NCBI GenBank assembly: GCA_963736685.1
Contig: CAVTPZ010000027.1
Coordinates: forward strand, 62,001 to 126,000
Direction: 5' to 3'
Source of the DNA: DASUPK01 sp963736685
GTDB lineage: Bacteria; Actinomycetota; Thermoleophilia; Solirubrobacterales; 70-9
Length of the DNA: 64,000 nt
In this document: piece after piece, positions 16,991 through 25,249 of the stretch
Layout: each line of letters opens with the position of its first letter
Position numbering within the stretch: the stretch's first letter is position 1
Made by a program: the position numbers and the translations under genes
Notes under the pieces: generated by a model
Databases searched by the model: none
What the model was told of the DNA's origin: nothing
Seen by the model: the letters and a program-made list of their open reading frames with translations, nothing else

Positions 16991-17572
16991 GTGGCTCGCG
17001 ACCGAGAGCTGGGCACGGTGACCGGTGCTGCCGCTCTGACCTTCTCGTTGCTGTATTTCGCCAGTGACCTCGTCGAGGCGGCCCAAGGTGGATTCTCCGA
17101 CTGGCAGCTCGTCCTGACGCTGATCGCCGAGGCGGCGATCCCTTTCTTCGTGTGGGGTCTGTACCTCTGCCAGCTGCCGCGCATCGGGCGCCTCGGGCTT
17201 TGGAGTGCCGCGGTGTACGCGCTGGTCTTTGTGGCCTTCACCGGAACCGTGGTCTACGCGCTTGTGAACAGCTCACCTGACTACGACACGTTGAGCGACG
17301 ACCTCGGGCTTTGGCTGACCGTTCCGGGGATCCTGATGGTCGTCAGCGGGATCGGCTTCGGGGTGGCCGTTGTGCGAGCCGCCGTGTTGCCCGTATGGAC
17401 TGGGTGGCTGCTGGCCCTTGGCGTCGTCCTCGTCGCCGCGACCCAGGGTGCCGGCGAGGGCATTCAGCTAATCGCGGCCGGTGTGCGCGATGCAGCGTTC
17501 GCCGGAATGGGCGCAGCATTGCTCGCGAGCAGGCGGGCTCAAGGCCCTTATGAGAGAAACCAACGCGCTTAG
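16991..17572 (+). CDS. hypothetical membrane protein (DUF4386-like build)
   Basis: 193-aa protein with about six hydrophobic segments (for example LTFSLLYFASDLVEAA, LIAEAAIPFFVWGLYLC, AAVYALVFVAFTGTVVYAL, GILMVVSGIGFGVAVV). No catalytic or transport motif. Topology resembles small integral membrane proteins of the DUF4386 type, but I cannot confirm it. GTG 16991 is preceded by TATAGATT 7-8 nt upstream, which looks like a -10 box for a leaderless mRNA. Lower GC and less biased codons than the neighbours; stands alone between minus-strand genes. Confidence 0.6.
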   Translation: MARDRELGTVTGAAALTFSLLYFASDLVEAAQGGFSDWQLVLTLIAEAAIPFFVWGLYLCQLPRIGRLGLWSAAVYALVFVAFTGTVVYALVNSSPDYDTLSDDLGLWLTVPGILMVVSGIGFGVAVVRAAVLPVWTGWLLALGVVLVAATQGAGEGIQLIAAGVRDAAFAGMGAALLASRRAQGPYERNQRA

Positions 17573-17619
17573 AACCCTCGGGGGAGCGCTAACGGGTGGG
17601 GTCTCTTGGGACGAACCGT

Positions 17620-18651
17620 CTAGGACCCCGGTCCACGGCCGAACATCGTGGAGCGCTCAAGCCCGCCGGCCCTTGGCAGGCTGTAGAGGTCACCATCCCG
17701 AGCGAGCCAGAGTGGTCCGTCAAAGCGCTTGCGCGCGTCACCGAGGAACGGGCCCTCAAGCGACTTCAGCGGCAACGGCGGGACGATGTGGGTCAGCGCG
17801 AGCGCCCCGACACCGGCCTCCCGAGCGGCGTCGGCCGCCTGGGCCGGGCTCGCGTGATAGTCGGGAATGTCGGCGAAGATCTTGGCTCGATCGGTTAGCC
17901 CGGCGGCCGCCGCGGCATCCCCGACGAGCTTGGTCAGCTCCGGCGAGAGGGCGTCATGCACGAGCAGGTCGGCGTCCGTGGCCGCCTGGACGAGAACCGG
18001 GGAATAGCTGGTGTCGCCGCTGATCACGAGGCTGCGTCCCCCGTAATCGAAGCGGAAGCCCACCGCGGGCTCGGCCGGCGAATGGTCGACCCGGAACGCC
18101 GTGATCTTCAGGCCGCCATCGTCGATCAGGACCGTTGAGTCCGCCCCATCCCGGAAGTCGAACCTCTCCGCGGTCATGCCCGCGGTGGCGGAGGGGGCGA
18201 TCTCCTCGCCGTGGTGCGCGGTGCGGTAGCCGTTGTCGAGGGCGTATGCCTCGTTGTAGCCGGCCACCACGCGCTCGACCCCGGGTGGCCCGATGACCCG
18301 CATCCTGTCGGTCGAGCCCTGGGCGACCCATCGCTGGATGGCGAGGCTGCCCAGGCCGCCGATGTGATCGGAGTGAAAGTGCGTCAGCAGCACCGCCTCG
18401 ATTCCGCCGGGATCGATCCCCATTCGGTTGAGCGTCTCGGATGCCCGCTCTCCCGCATCGACGATGAACATTCGGCGGCCCGCGATCACGGCCACGCACG
18501 GATTTCCCCTTTTCTGGTCAGGCAGCGGCGACCCGGATCCGCAGATGGCCACGTGCAGGCCGTCAGGCATCTCGCCCACCGGATCCGCGCTCATTCGTCG
18601 CGGCAGCGACCGCCTGGTCATCGCGAGGGCGATGCGCCCGCGGATGCTCAC
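17620..18651 (-). CDS. metallo-beta-lactamase-fold hydrolase (RNase Z/arylsulfatase-like)
   Basis: 343-aa protein. The metal site THFHSDHIGG (HxHxDH) is present, plus FIVDAGERAS before it, SGDTSYSP for the bridging Asp, and late His in ALTHIVPP. Arrangement resembles the RNase Z/ElaC and arylsulfatase-like branch, but there is no clear exosite arm, so substrate is uncertain. GTG 18651 overlaps the acpS stop (GTGA). The first 30 residues (to MPDGLHVAIC) are weakly conserved-looking, so a start at a later codon, MSADPVG at about 18594, is possible. Confidence 0.82.
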   Translation of the reverse strand: MSIRGRIALAMTRRSLPRRMSADPVGEMPDGLHVAICGSGSPLPDQKRGNPCVAVIAGRRMFIVDAGERASETLNRMGIDPGGIEAVLLTHFHSDHIGGLGSLAIQRWVAQGSTDRMRVIGPPGVERVVAGYNEAYALDNGYRTAHHGEEIAPSATAGMTAERFDFRDGADSTVLIDDGGLKITAFRVDHSPAEPAVGFRFDYGGRSLVISGDTSYSPVLVQAATDADLLVHDALSPELTKLVGDAAAAAGLTDRAKIFADIPDYHASPAQAADAAREAGVGALALTHIVPPLPLKSLEGPFLGDARKRFDGPLWLARDGDLYSLPRAGGLERSTMFGRGPGS

Positions 18652-18992
18652 TCTGCGATCGCGATCGCGGCGGCTGAATCCCCTGAATGGGTCAGTGAGA
18701 TCGCGATCTCGCCGCCCCCCGCAACCTCTGCTGCGCGGCCGTGGAGCTGGACCCGCGGGGGCTCTCCCGCGATCACCTCGATCTCGCGCAGTGGGACACC
18801 CTGGCCGAGCGCCTTGATCACGGCCTCCTTGGCCGCGAAGCGAGCCGCCAGGTGACGGCCCGGCCTGGCGCGAGCTCGCGCGTAGGCAAGCTCGCCTTCG
18901 GTGAAGAGGCGGTCCGCGAGCCGCGGGCGACGCTCGAGCGCGCGCTCCAGTCGGTCGATCTCGATCAGGTCGATGCCGACGGCGGGCGCCAA
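18648..18992 (-). CDS. acpS: holo-[acyl-carrier-protein] synthase
   Basis: 114-aa 4'-phosphopantetheinyl transferase that activates ACP. Signature segments: VGIDLIEIDRLE with the metal Asp, RFAAKEAVIKALG with the metal Glu, and ISLTHSGDSAAAIA at the end. Family length. TTG start at 18992 is the only start that keeps APAVGIDLIE. It lies 7 bp after the DUF3352 lipoprotein gene and overlaps the MBL gene. Confidence 0.95.
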   Translation of the reverse strand: MAPAVGIDLIEIDRLERALERRPRLADRLFTEGELAYARARARPGRHLAARFAAKEAVIKALGQGVPLREIEVIAGEPPRVQLHGRAAEVAGGGEIAISLTHSGDSAAAIAIAE

Positions 18993-18999
18993 GGGGGAC

Positions 19000-20520
19000 C
19001 TACTTGAGGCCGAGTACCGCCTTGAACTCGGCCTTGTCGTTGCTCGACCCAGAGCCGGTGACGACGTAGTCGAGCGCGTTCAGGTACGGCTTGGCCTGCG
19101 CGTACTGGGGATCGGACTTCGCACCGGATGACTCCGCCAGGGCGAAGATCGACTGCAGGTTGAGGAAGAGGTCGGTGCCGAGCGAGGAGACCTGGCCCTT
19201 CGCCGCGGAGAACGTCGGTGAGTCCGAGAGCGTCTGGGCCGGTGCCAGGCTGGCCTCGGCGGAGCCGGCGCCGTAGCCGATCACCAGCTTGTCGCCCTGC
19301 TCGGCGATCTCGATCGGCTGCGAGAGGCTCCGATCCGACATCTGGAACCCCGTGCCGCCGCCGGATAGATGCAGTGGCTTGATCTGTCCACCGATCCGCA
19401 GCAGCCCCTGGAGCTGGCTCAGAAGGCGCCCGGTCAGTTGTGTGTCCTTGGACTGGATGACCAGAGCGCCCGTCAGAGTGGACTGGGTGGTCCCCTGGAC
19501 GTAGAGGACGGCGTCGCCGAGGGAACCGGTGAGCTGCTCGAGCGATGAGCCGGTGGTCTGCTCGATCTGCTGCTGGATGGAGGCGAAGTTGGGAAGCTGG
19601 TCCTTGAGCTGGTCGATGCTCTGCTTCAGGTTGTCGCCCAGGTTCCCGATGCCGAGGGCGAGCCAGGACTGGCCCGGCGCATTGCCGATCAGCGAGCTCT
19701 CCGGCGTGTCGACGCCGCTGCTGCCACCCGTGGCCTCGAGCTGGACCGAGTCGGCCGAGGCCGTCACGGCGCCGGCCACCGGCTCGTCGAGGTTCTCGCC
19801 GGCGCTCTTCTCGATGGCGGCCTTGCTGGCCGCGTCGAACTGGCTGCCGAGCGCGTCGATGAAGGTCTTGGGGACCGTGTAGACGGTGCCCAGCCGGTCG
19901 GCGGGGAGGTCGCCGATCGCGTCCTTGAAGTCACTGTCGTCGCCGAGCGAGTCGCCATTGTCCGCCTGGATCGCGGCGGCGACTCCGGTCGGGTTGCCCA
20001 CCAGCAGGAAGTCGCCCACGGTGGCGTATGCGGTGCTCGCGTCCTGACCCGTCTGGACCGAGACGCCGTCGACGGTCTTGGGGGCGCCGCTCGTGCCGTT
20101 GGCCTTCTGCGCGAACGCGAGAGCCGCGCTCGGGTTCGTGGTCTCGATGACCGACGCCCCCTGCGAGTTGTTCCCGAGAGTCGTGAAGAAGACGCCGGCC
20201 TTCTCCCCCAGCCAGGGAGCGATGTCCGTTTGATAGTTCACCGGCTCCCCCGTGGCCGTCTTCTGCTTGTTGATCTGTTCGATGATCTTGGAGGCTGGGT
20301 CGGAGGTGCCGAGGATCTTCGTGAGCGCAGCGTTGGCATCGGACTGGGCCGAGCCGGTCGGCTTGACCGTCGCATCGAGGTAGATCGGCGTGTTGGCCGG
20401 AACGGCGGCCGCCGGGCCTACGTCGACGCTCCCACCGCCACCACCACCACAGCCGGCGAGGACCGCAGCCGGGGCAGCCACGCAGGCAAGCAGAAGCGCG
20501 GTGAATCGGCGGGAACCCAA
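19000..20520 (-). CDS. DUF3352-family lipoprotein
   Basis: 506-aa exported lipoprotein: signal peptide LLLACVAAPAAVLAGCGGG with lipobox LAGC, a glycine run, then the DUF3352 opening PANTPIYLDATVKPTGS. The mature part is rich in Gln, Ser and Ala with repeated KAGVFFTT, VGDFLLVGN and GDAVLYVQG segments typical of the family. Function unknown; common in actinobacteria. TTG start at 20520 with a TAGGAT box 10 nt upstream and no Shine-Dalgarno. Lies between glmS and acpS on the same strand, 22 bp after the glmS stop. Confidence 0.85.
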   Translation of the reverse strand: MGSRRFTALLLACVAAPAAVLAGCGGGGGGSVDVGPAAAVPANTPIYLDATVKPTGSAQSDANAALTKILGTSDPASKIIEQINKQKTATGEPVNYQTDIAPWLGEKAGVFFTTLGNNSQGASVIETTNPSAALAFAQKANGTSGAPKTVDGVSVQTGQDASTAYATVGDFLLVGNPTGVAAAIQADNGDSLGDDSDFKDAIGDLPADRLGTVYTVPKTFIDALGSQFDAASKAAIEKSAGENLDEPVAGAVTASADSVQLEATGGSSGVDTPESSLIGNAPGQSWLALGIGNLGDNLKQSIDQLKDQLPNFASIQQQIEQTTGSSLEQLTGSLGDAVLYVQGTTQSTLTGALVIQSKDTQLTGRLLSQLQGLLRIGGQIKPLHLSGGGTGFQMSDRSLSQPIEIAEQGDKLVIGYGAGSAEASLAPAQTLSDSPTFSAAKGQVSSLGTDLFLNLQSIFALAESSGAKSDPQYAQAKPYLNALDYVVTGSGSSNDKAEFKAVLGLK

Positions 20521-20530
20521 GAGGCGCGGA

Positions 20531-20536
20531 ATCCTA
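20531..20536 (-). promoter_or_regulatory. probable -10 box (TAGGAT), leaderless start
   Basis: On the minus strand TAGGAT is followed by 10 nt and the TTG start at 20520. There is no Shine-Dalgarno. It lies just before the glmS stop codon, so the lipoprotein gene could have its own promoter inside the glmS end. Confidence 0.35.
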
Positions 20537-20542
20537 GCGTGG

Positions 20543-22411
20543 CTACTCGACGGTAACCGTCTTGGCGAGGTTGCGGGGCTGGTCCACGTTGAGGCCGTTC
20601 TCCCGCGCGATGTAATAGGCGAGCAGCTGCAGGGGCACGATCGCGACGATCGGCTGCACGATCCAGTCGGTGCGCGGAACGAAGATCGTCTGGTCGGCGG
20701 ACTCCTCGACGCCCTCCGAGCCCTCGGTGGCGATAGCGATCACGTCGGCGCCACGAGCCCGCACCTCCTCCATGTTGGAGAGCATCTTCTCCACCACGGG
20801 GCTGTCCGTCGCGACGGCGACCACCGGGGTGGACTCGTCGAGCAGCGCGATGGGCCCGTGCTTCATCTCCCCCGCCGCGTAGGCGTCTGCCGGGATGTAG
20901 GAGATCTCCTTCAGCTTCAGGGCGCCCTCGAGGCAGACGGCCAGGCCGATGTGCCGGCCGATGTACATGAAGAAGCGCTGGTGGGCCTCGGAGGTGGCGA
21001 TCGCCTTGACCTGCTCGTCGCAGGAGACGATCGTCTCCTGGATCTTGTGGGGAAGCGACTTGAGCTCGGCGACCAGCTCTGCGATGCGCTCGGGCTCCAT
21101 CGTCCCTCGCAGCTCGGCGAGGCGGAGCCCGAGGAGGTACATGGCTGCCACCTGGCTGACGAAGGTCTTGGTCGCGGCCACGCTGATCTCGATCCCCGAG
21201 CGGGTGAAGAGGACGGCGTCGGCGTCCCGCGTCGCCTGGCTGCCCATCACGTTGCAGATCGCGAGGACCTTCGAGCCGCCCTCCTTCGCGAGGCGCATCG
21301 CCGCCAGCGTGTCCGCCGTCTCACCGGACTGGGTGATCCCGATGACAAGGTCGTTGGGCCGTTGCACCGGGTCCCGGTAGCGGTACTCGGAGGCGATGTC
21401 CATCTCGACCGGGACTCGCGCCCACTGCTCGATCGCGTAGCGACCCACCAACCCGGAGTGGTAGGACGTCCCGCAGGCGACGATCACGATCCGGTCGATC
21501 CCCTTCAGGAAGTCGTCGTCGAGGTCCACGTCGGAGAGGTCGACACCGTCGAGCGACGGCAGCCGGTCGGTGATCGTCTCGGCGACGGCGTCCGGTTGCT
21601 CGTGGATCTCCTTCAGCATGAAGGTGTCGTAACCGCCCTTCTCGGCGGCGTCCTCGTCCCAGGTGACCTCGAACGGCTCGCGGCCCTCGACCGCGTTGCC
21701 CGCTGAGTCCATGACGGTCACGTCACCCTCGTGGATGGTGACGATCTCGTCGTTCTTGATGCCGAGCGCCCGCCGGGTCTCGGCCAGGAAGGCCGGGATC
21801 GCAGAGGCCACGAAGTTCTCGTCCTCGCCGAGGCCGACGATCAGAGGGCATTCCTTCCGCGCCGCGACGAGCGTGTCCTCGTGATCGTTGTGCATGGCGA
21901 CGAAGGCGTAGTGGCCGCGCAGGTCGCAGAAGGCTCCCCGGACCGCCTCGGTCAGGTCGCCGTCGTAGTGGCGCTCGATCAGATGGGAGACGATCTCGGC
22001 GTCGGTCTCCGAGGTGAATTCGTGCCCCTCGGCCGTGAGCTCCTTGCGCAGCTCGGCGTGGTTCTCGACGATGCCGTTGAGGACGATGTGGATCTTGTCG
22101 CCACAGTCGCCGTGGGGGTGGGCGTTCTCCTCCGTGACGCGCCCGTGGGTGGCCCAACGGGTATGCCCCAGCCCGATCGTGCCCGCCTTCGCGGCGACCG
22201 CGACCGAGCCGCCGTCGCCGTTGGAGGACTGCTCCTCGACGGCCGCGCGCAGGTTCGCCAGATTGCCGACGGCGCGCACGCTGTCGATCTCGCCGTCCGA
22301 GAGCACCGAGATGCCGGCGGAGTCATAGCCTCGGTACTCGAGCTTCTCCAATCCGGCGATCAGCAGGTCCCGGCACGGTCGGTCACCTACGTATCCGACT
22401 ATGCCGCACAT
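20543..22411 (-). CDS. glmS: glutamine--fructose-6-phosphate aminotransferase (isomerizing)
   Basis: 622-aa enzyme that makes glucosamine-6-phosphate. ATG 22411 gives MCGIVGYVGDRP with the N-terminal nucleophile Cys. The glutaminase domain continues with EYRGYDSAGISV and GHTRWATHG; two SIS domains follow (ACGTSYHSGLVGRYAIE, ITQSGETADTLAAMR, FYIGR-type YIGRHIGLAVCLEGALKLKE) and the ending NVDQPRNLAKTVTVE is canonical. No glmS ribozyme is recognisable in the 142 bp between glmM and glmS. Works with glmM to supply UDP-GlcNAc. Confidence 0.98.
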   Translation of the reverse strand: MCGIVGYVGDRPCRDLLIAGLEKLEYRGYDSAGISVLSDGEIDSVRAVGNLANLRAAVEEQSSNGDGGSVAVAAKAGTIGLGHTRWATHGRVTEENAHPHGDCGDKIHIVLNGIVENHAELRKELTAEGHEFTSETDAEIVSHLIERHYDGDLTEAVRGAFCDLRGHYAFVAMHNDHEDTLVAARKECPLIVGLGEDENFVASAIPAFLAETRRALGIKNDEIVTIHEGDVTVMDSAGNAVEGREPFEVTWDEDAAEKGGYDTFMLKEIHEQPDAVAETITDRLPSLDGVDLSDVDLDDDFLKGIDRIVIVACGTSYHSGLVGRYAIEQWARVPVEMDIASEYRYRDPVQRPNDLVIGITQSGETADTLAAMRLAKEGGSKVLAICNVMGSQATRDADAVLFTRSGIEISVAATKTFVSQVAAMYLLGLRLAELRGTMEPERIAELVAELKSLPHKIQETIVSCDEQVKAIATSEAHQRFFMYIGRHIGLAVCLEGALKLKEISYIPADAYAAGEMKHGPIALLDESTPVVAVATDSPVVEKMLSNMEEVRARGADVIAIATEGSEGVEESADQTIFVPRTDWIVQPIVAIVPLQLLAYYIARENGLNVDQPRNLAKTVTVE

Positions 22412-22553
22412 AAGAAGACGTACAGCGTAGAGGCAGGCGCCGGCCGCCGTGAAGGCCTCTTTGCCGGCCCCTACCGGACGAGGACGTTCCTGCCCTTGCC
22501 GCCGCGCACCGGGCCGGGCGTGCCGAGCAGCCTGTCCGGTGTCGGGGGCAAAC

Positions 22554-23864
22554 CTACTCCCCGAGCTCGCTCCGCACAACATCCGCGAGGCGGGCGACGG
22601 TCTGCTCGCACTCCGACTCTTCCGGGGCCTCGACCATCACACGGACGAGCGGCTCCGTCCCGGAGGGCCGGACCAGGACGCGGCCGCGACCCTCGAGCTT
22701 CGCGTTCTCCTCGTCGACGGCGTCCCAGAGGGCCCTGGAGTCCTTGATCGCCTCCCGGTCTGAGACGCGGATATTCTCGAGCTTCTGGGGCAGGCGCTCG
22801 AACGGCTCGACGTCCTCGAGGCGTCGCTCTCCCAGCGCGCGCAGGGTCAGAAGCGACGCCGCGATGCCATCGCCGGTCGGCGTGAAGTCGGTCCAGACGA
22901 TGTGGCCGGACTGCTCGCCGCCGAGCCGCCAGTCGCGCTCGAGCAGCTGCTCGATCACGTAGCGGTCGCCGACCTGGGTCTGGACGACGTCGATCCCGGC
23001 CTTCTCCATCGTCGTCATGAATCCGTAGTTGGTCATCACTGTCACCGCGATCCCGCCCTCGAGCTCGCCCCGCTTCTGAAGGTCAAGAGCGATCAGCGCC
23101 ATCAGGTCGTCGCCGTCGTGCAGCCGGCCCTTGCCGTCCACGGCCGCGATGCGATCGCCGTCGCCGTCGTAGGCGAAACCGATGTCTGCCTCAGACGAGC
23201 GGACGAGCTCGATCAGGGCCTCCGGATGGGTCGAGCCGCAGTCGGCGTTGATGTTGCGGCCATCGGGCTCGGTCCCCGTCAGGACCAGGTCGGCGCCGAG
23301 CGCCTGGAAGATCACCGGTGCCGCCCGGAAGGTGGCGCCGTTCGCGCAGTCGAGGGCGACCCGCAGCTCGGAGAGGTCGAGCCCGAACGCCGTCCGCAGC
23401 TCCCTGATGTAGTCGTCGAACGCTCCCTCGAGCGCCCGCACGCCCCCGACACGCTCCCCGGTTTCCTCGTCCATGAGTCCCTCGATCTCGAGCTCCGCGT
23501 CGTCATCGAGCTTCGTGCCGCGTGAATTGAAGAACTTGATCCCGTTGTCTGCGAACGGGTTGTGGGAGGCGGAGACCACCGCCGCCAGGTCGAACGTCAG
23601 ACGGCGGGCGAGCACCGACGCGGCCGGGGTCGGCAGGACACCGCCGAGCATCGCGTCCCCTCCCCCCGCAGCGACCCCGGCCGCCAGTGCCTCCTCGAGC
23701 ATCGGGCCGGATTCCCGGGTGTCGCGGACGATCAGGACCTGTGGGCGCTCAGACGGATCCCGGAGTGCCGCGGCACGCCCGAGGCGCACGGCGAGGTCGG
23801 GGGTGAGCAATTCCCCCACGGGGCCCCGGACCCCATCGGTCCCGAAGAATCTCCTCTCCGCCAC
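22554..23864 (-). CDS. glmM: phosphoglucosamine mutase
   Basis: 436-aa mutase converting GlcN-6-P to GlcN-1-P. FFGTDGVRG at the start, the phosphoserine loop VSASHNPFADNGIKFF, the metal loop AYDGDGDRIAAV, and the C-terminal phosphate loop RPSGTEPLVRVMVE are all present. GTG start at 23864, 12 bp after the rpsI stop. The run rplM-rpsI-glmM-glmS is a classic actinobacterial order. Confidence 0.98.
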   Translation of the reverse strand: MAERRFFGTDGVRGPVGELLTPDLAVRLGRAAALRDPSERPQVLIVRDTRESGPMLEEALAAGVAAGGGDAMLGGVLPTPAASVLARRLTFDLAAVVSASHNPFADNGIKFFNSRGTKLDDDAELEIEGLMDEETGERVGGVRALEGAFDDYIRELRTAFGLDLSELRVALDCANGATFRAAPVIFQALGADLVLTGTEPDGRNINADCGSTHPEALIELVRSSEADIGFAYDGDGDRIAAVDGKGRLHDGDDLMALIALDLQKRGELEGGIAVTVMTNYGFMTTMEKAGIDVVQTQVGDRYVIEQLLERDWRLGGEQSGHIVWTDFTPTGDGIAASLLTLRALGERRLEDVEPFERLPQKLENIRVSDREAIKDSRALWDAVDEENAKLEGRGRVLVRPSGTEPLVRVMVEAPEESECEQTVARLADVVRSELGE

Positions 23865-23876
23865 GCGCGGCGGACG

Positions 23877-24707
23877 CTAGCGCTTCGAGAACTGAGGCTT
23901 CTTGCGGGCCTTCTTGAGGCCCGCCTTGCGGCGCTCCTTGACCCGGGCGTCACGGGTCAGCATCCCTCGGCGCTTCAGCTCGGGCCGCAGAGCCGGGTCC
24001 ACGTCGCAGAGCGCGCGGGCAATGCCGTGGCGAACCGCTGCCGCCTGCCCGGAGATCCCGCCCCCGTGCACCCGGACCCGTACGTCGACGTTGCCCTCGT
24101 AGCCGCTCTGGGCCAGGGGCTGCTTCGCGACTGACTGCAGGTACTCCCGCGGGAAATACTCCTCGAGGGTGCGCTTGTTGACCTGAATCGCGCCGTCCCC
24201 TGGGCGGATGATCACTCGGGCGATCGAGGACTTCCGCTTGCCCGTGGCGGAGAAGCTGGCGTCACCGGAGAGCTTGGTCGGCTGCGCCGCGAGGGGAGCC
24301 TCGTCCTCTTCGCCGATCAGCTCGCGCTCGCGTCGGGCGCGCTCCTCCTCCTCGGCCTCCTGGCGGGCGCGCTCCTCGGCATCAAGCTGGCGCTCCGGCT
24401 CGATCGCGATCGGATCGAGCTCGGCGCCGGGAACGACCTCTTCCTTCTTGGGCTTGCCCTCGGTTCTTGCCGGCTGAGCGGGAGCCTCCTCGGCTGAAGC
24501 TGCGGCCTCCTCGGCTGCGCTGTCGTCCTCGCCGGCGGCGTCCTCGGCGAGAGCCTCCTCGGCCGGGGGCGGCTCGGGCTCGGTCTCGCCGCGCTCGGGA
24601 CTGCCGCCTTCCGAGGGAGGCTGCTCCTCCGGAGCGGCCTGCTCGTCGGCCTGCTGCTCCTCGGGGGTGCTCTCCTCGGCGGGCTTCTGCTGCTCTTCGT
24701 CTTGCAT
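23877..24707 (-). CDS. rpsI: ribosomal protein S9 with a long acidic N-terminal extension
   Basis: 276 aa, about twice the normal S9 length. Residues from about 151 (SFSATGKRKSSIARVIIRPG) are ordinary S9, ending with the conserved KKARKKPQFSKR. Residues 1-150 are low-complexity, dominated by Glu, Ala, Pro and Gln, with a charged helical stretch (DAEERARQEAEEEERARRER). Actinobacterial S9 often has a short acidic lead; this one is unusually long. ATG 24707 shares one base with the rplM stop (TGATG). The codon use looks like the rest of the window, so no sign of transfer. Confidence 0.95.
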   Translation of the reverse strand: MQDEEQQKPAEESTPEEQQADEQAAPEEQPPSEGGSPERGETEPEPPPAEEALAEDAAGEDDSAAEEAAASAEEAPAQPARTEGKPKKEEVVPGAELDPIAIEPERQLDAEERARQEAEEEERARRERELIGEEDEAPLAAQPTKLSGDASFSATGKRKSSIARVIIRPGDGAIQVNKRTLEEYFPREYLQSVAKQPLAQSGYEGNVDVRVRVHGGGISGQAAAVRHGIARALCDVDPALRPELKRRGMLTRDARVKERRKAGLKKARKKPQFSKR

Positions 24708-25159
24708 CAAGTCTCGATCTCCAGTGGCTTGGGCTGCTGTGCCTGGTGGGGGTGCTCGGGGCCTGCGTAGACCTTGAGCTTCCGGAGCTGCTGGCGGCCG
24801 AGCCGGTTCCGGGGAATCATGCCCTTGACGGCCTTGCGGATGACCTCCTCGGGACGCGTCTCGAGCAGCTCGCCGAGAGTTCGGGAGCGGATTCCGCCCG
24901 GGTACCCGCTGTGACGCCAGTAGCGCTTGTCCTCGCGCTTCTTGCCGGTCACCGCGATCTTCTCGGCGTTGACGACGATGACGAAGTCACCGACGTCGAC
25001 GTGAGGTGTGTAGGTCGGCTTGCGCTTCCCGCGGAGGATGTCCGCGATCTGGGTCGCCAGCCGGCCGAGCGTCTTGCCCTCGGCGTCGACGACGTACCAG
25101 TCCCGCTCACGGTCCTGGGCGTTCGCCTGGTAGGTCTTCATCGCTGTCGCTGTAGCCAT
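24707..25159 (-). CDS. rplM: ribosomal protein L13
   Basis: 150-aa large-subunit protein. DWYVVDAEGKTLGRLATQIA, KPTYTPHVDVGDFVIVVNAE, KRYWRHSGYPGG and VKGMIPRNRLGRQ are standard L13 segments. Start at ATG 25159; ATG 25141 (MKTYQ) is equally possible, and neither has a Shine-Dalgarno. First gene of the rplM-rpsI-glmM-glmS run; divergent from the osmolyte transporter operon with 90 bp between starts. Confidence 0.97.
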   Translation of the reverse strand: MATATAMKTYQANAQDRERDWYVVDAEGKTLGRLATQIADILRGKRKPTYTPHVDVGDFVIVVNAEKIAVTGKKREDKRYWRHSGYPGGIRSRTLGELLETRPEEVIRKAVKGMIPRNRLGRQQLRKLKVYAGPEHPHQAQQPKPLEIET

Positions 25160-25235
25160 AAAAAGAGCCGCGGACCAATCTTGCGGCCGGCGCATGATAG
25201 CCAGGGTTAGGGGGCTTCGCGAGCAACCGCGCGGG

Positions 25236-25241
25236 TAGGAT
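25236..25241 (+). promoter_or_regulatory. probable -10 box (TAGGAT), leaderless start
   Basis: TAGGAT is followed by 8 nt and the GTG start at 25250, with no Shine-Dalgarno. Lies in the 90-bp divergent region shared with rplM. Confidence 0.4.
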
Positions 25242-25249
25242 CGCGACCA

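Noticed and set aside
22412..22553. Possible glmS ribozyme between glmM and glmS
   Set aside because: None of the conserved core is recognisable and the spacer is only 142 bp; no reason to call it.
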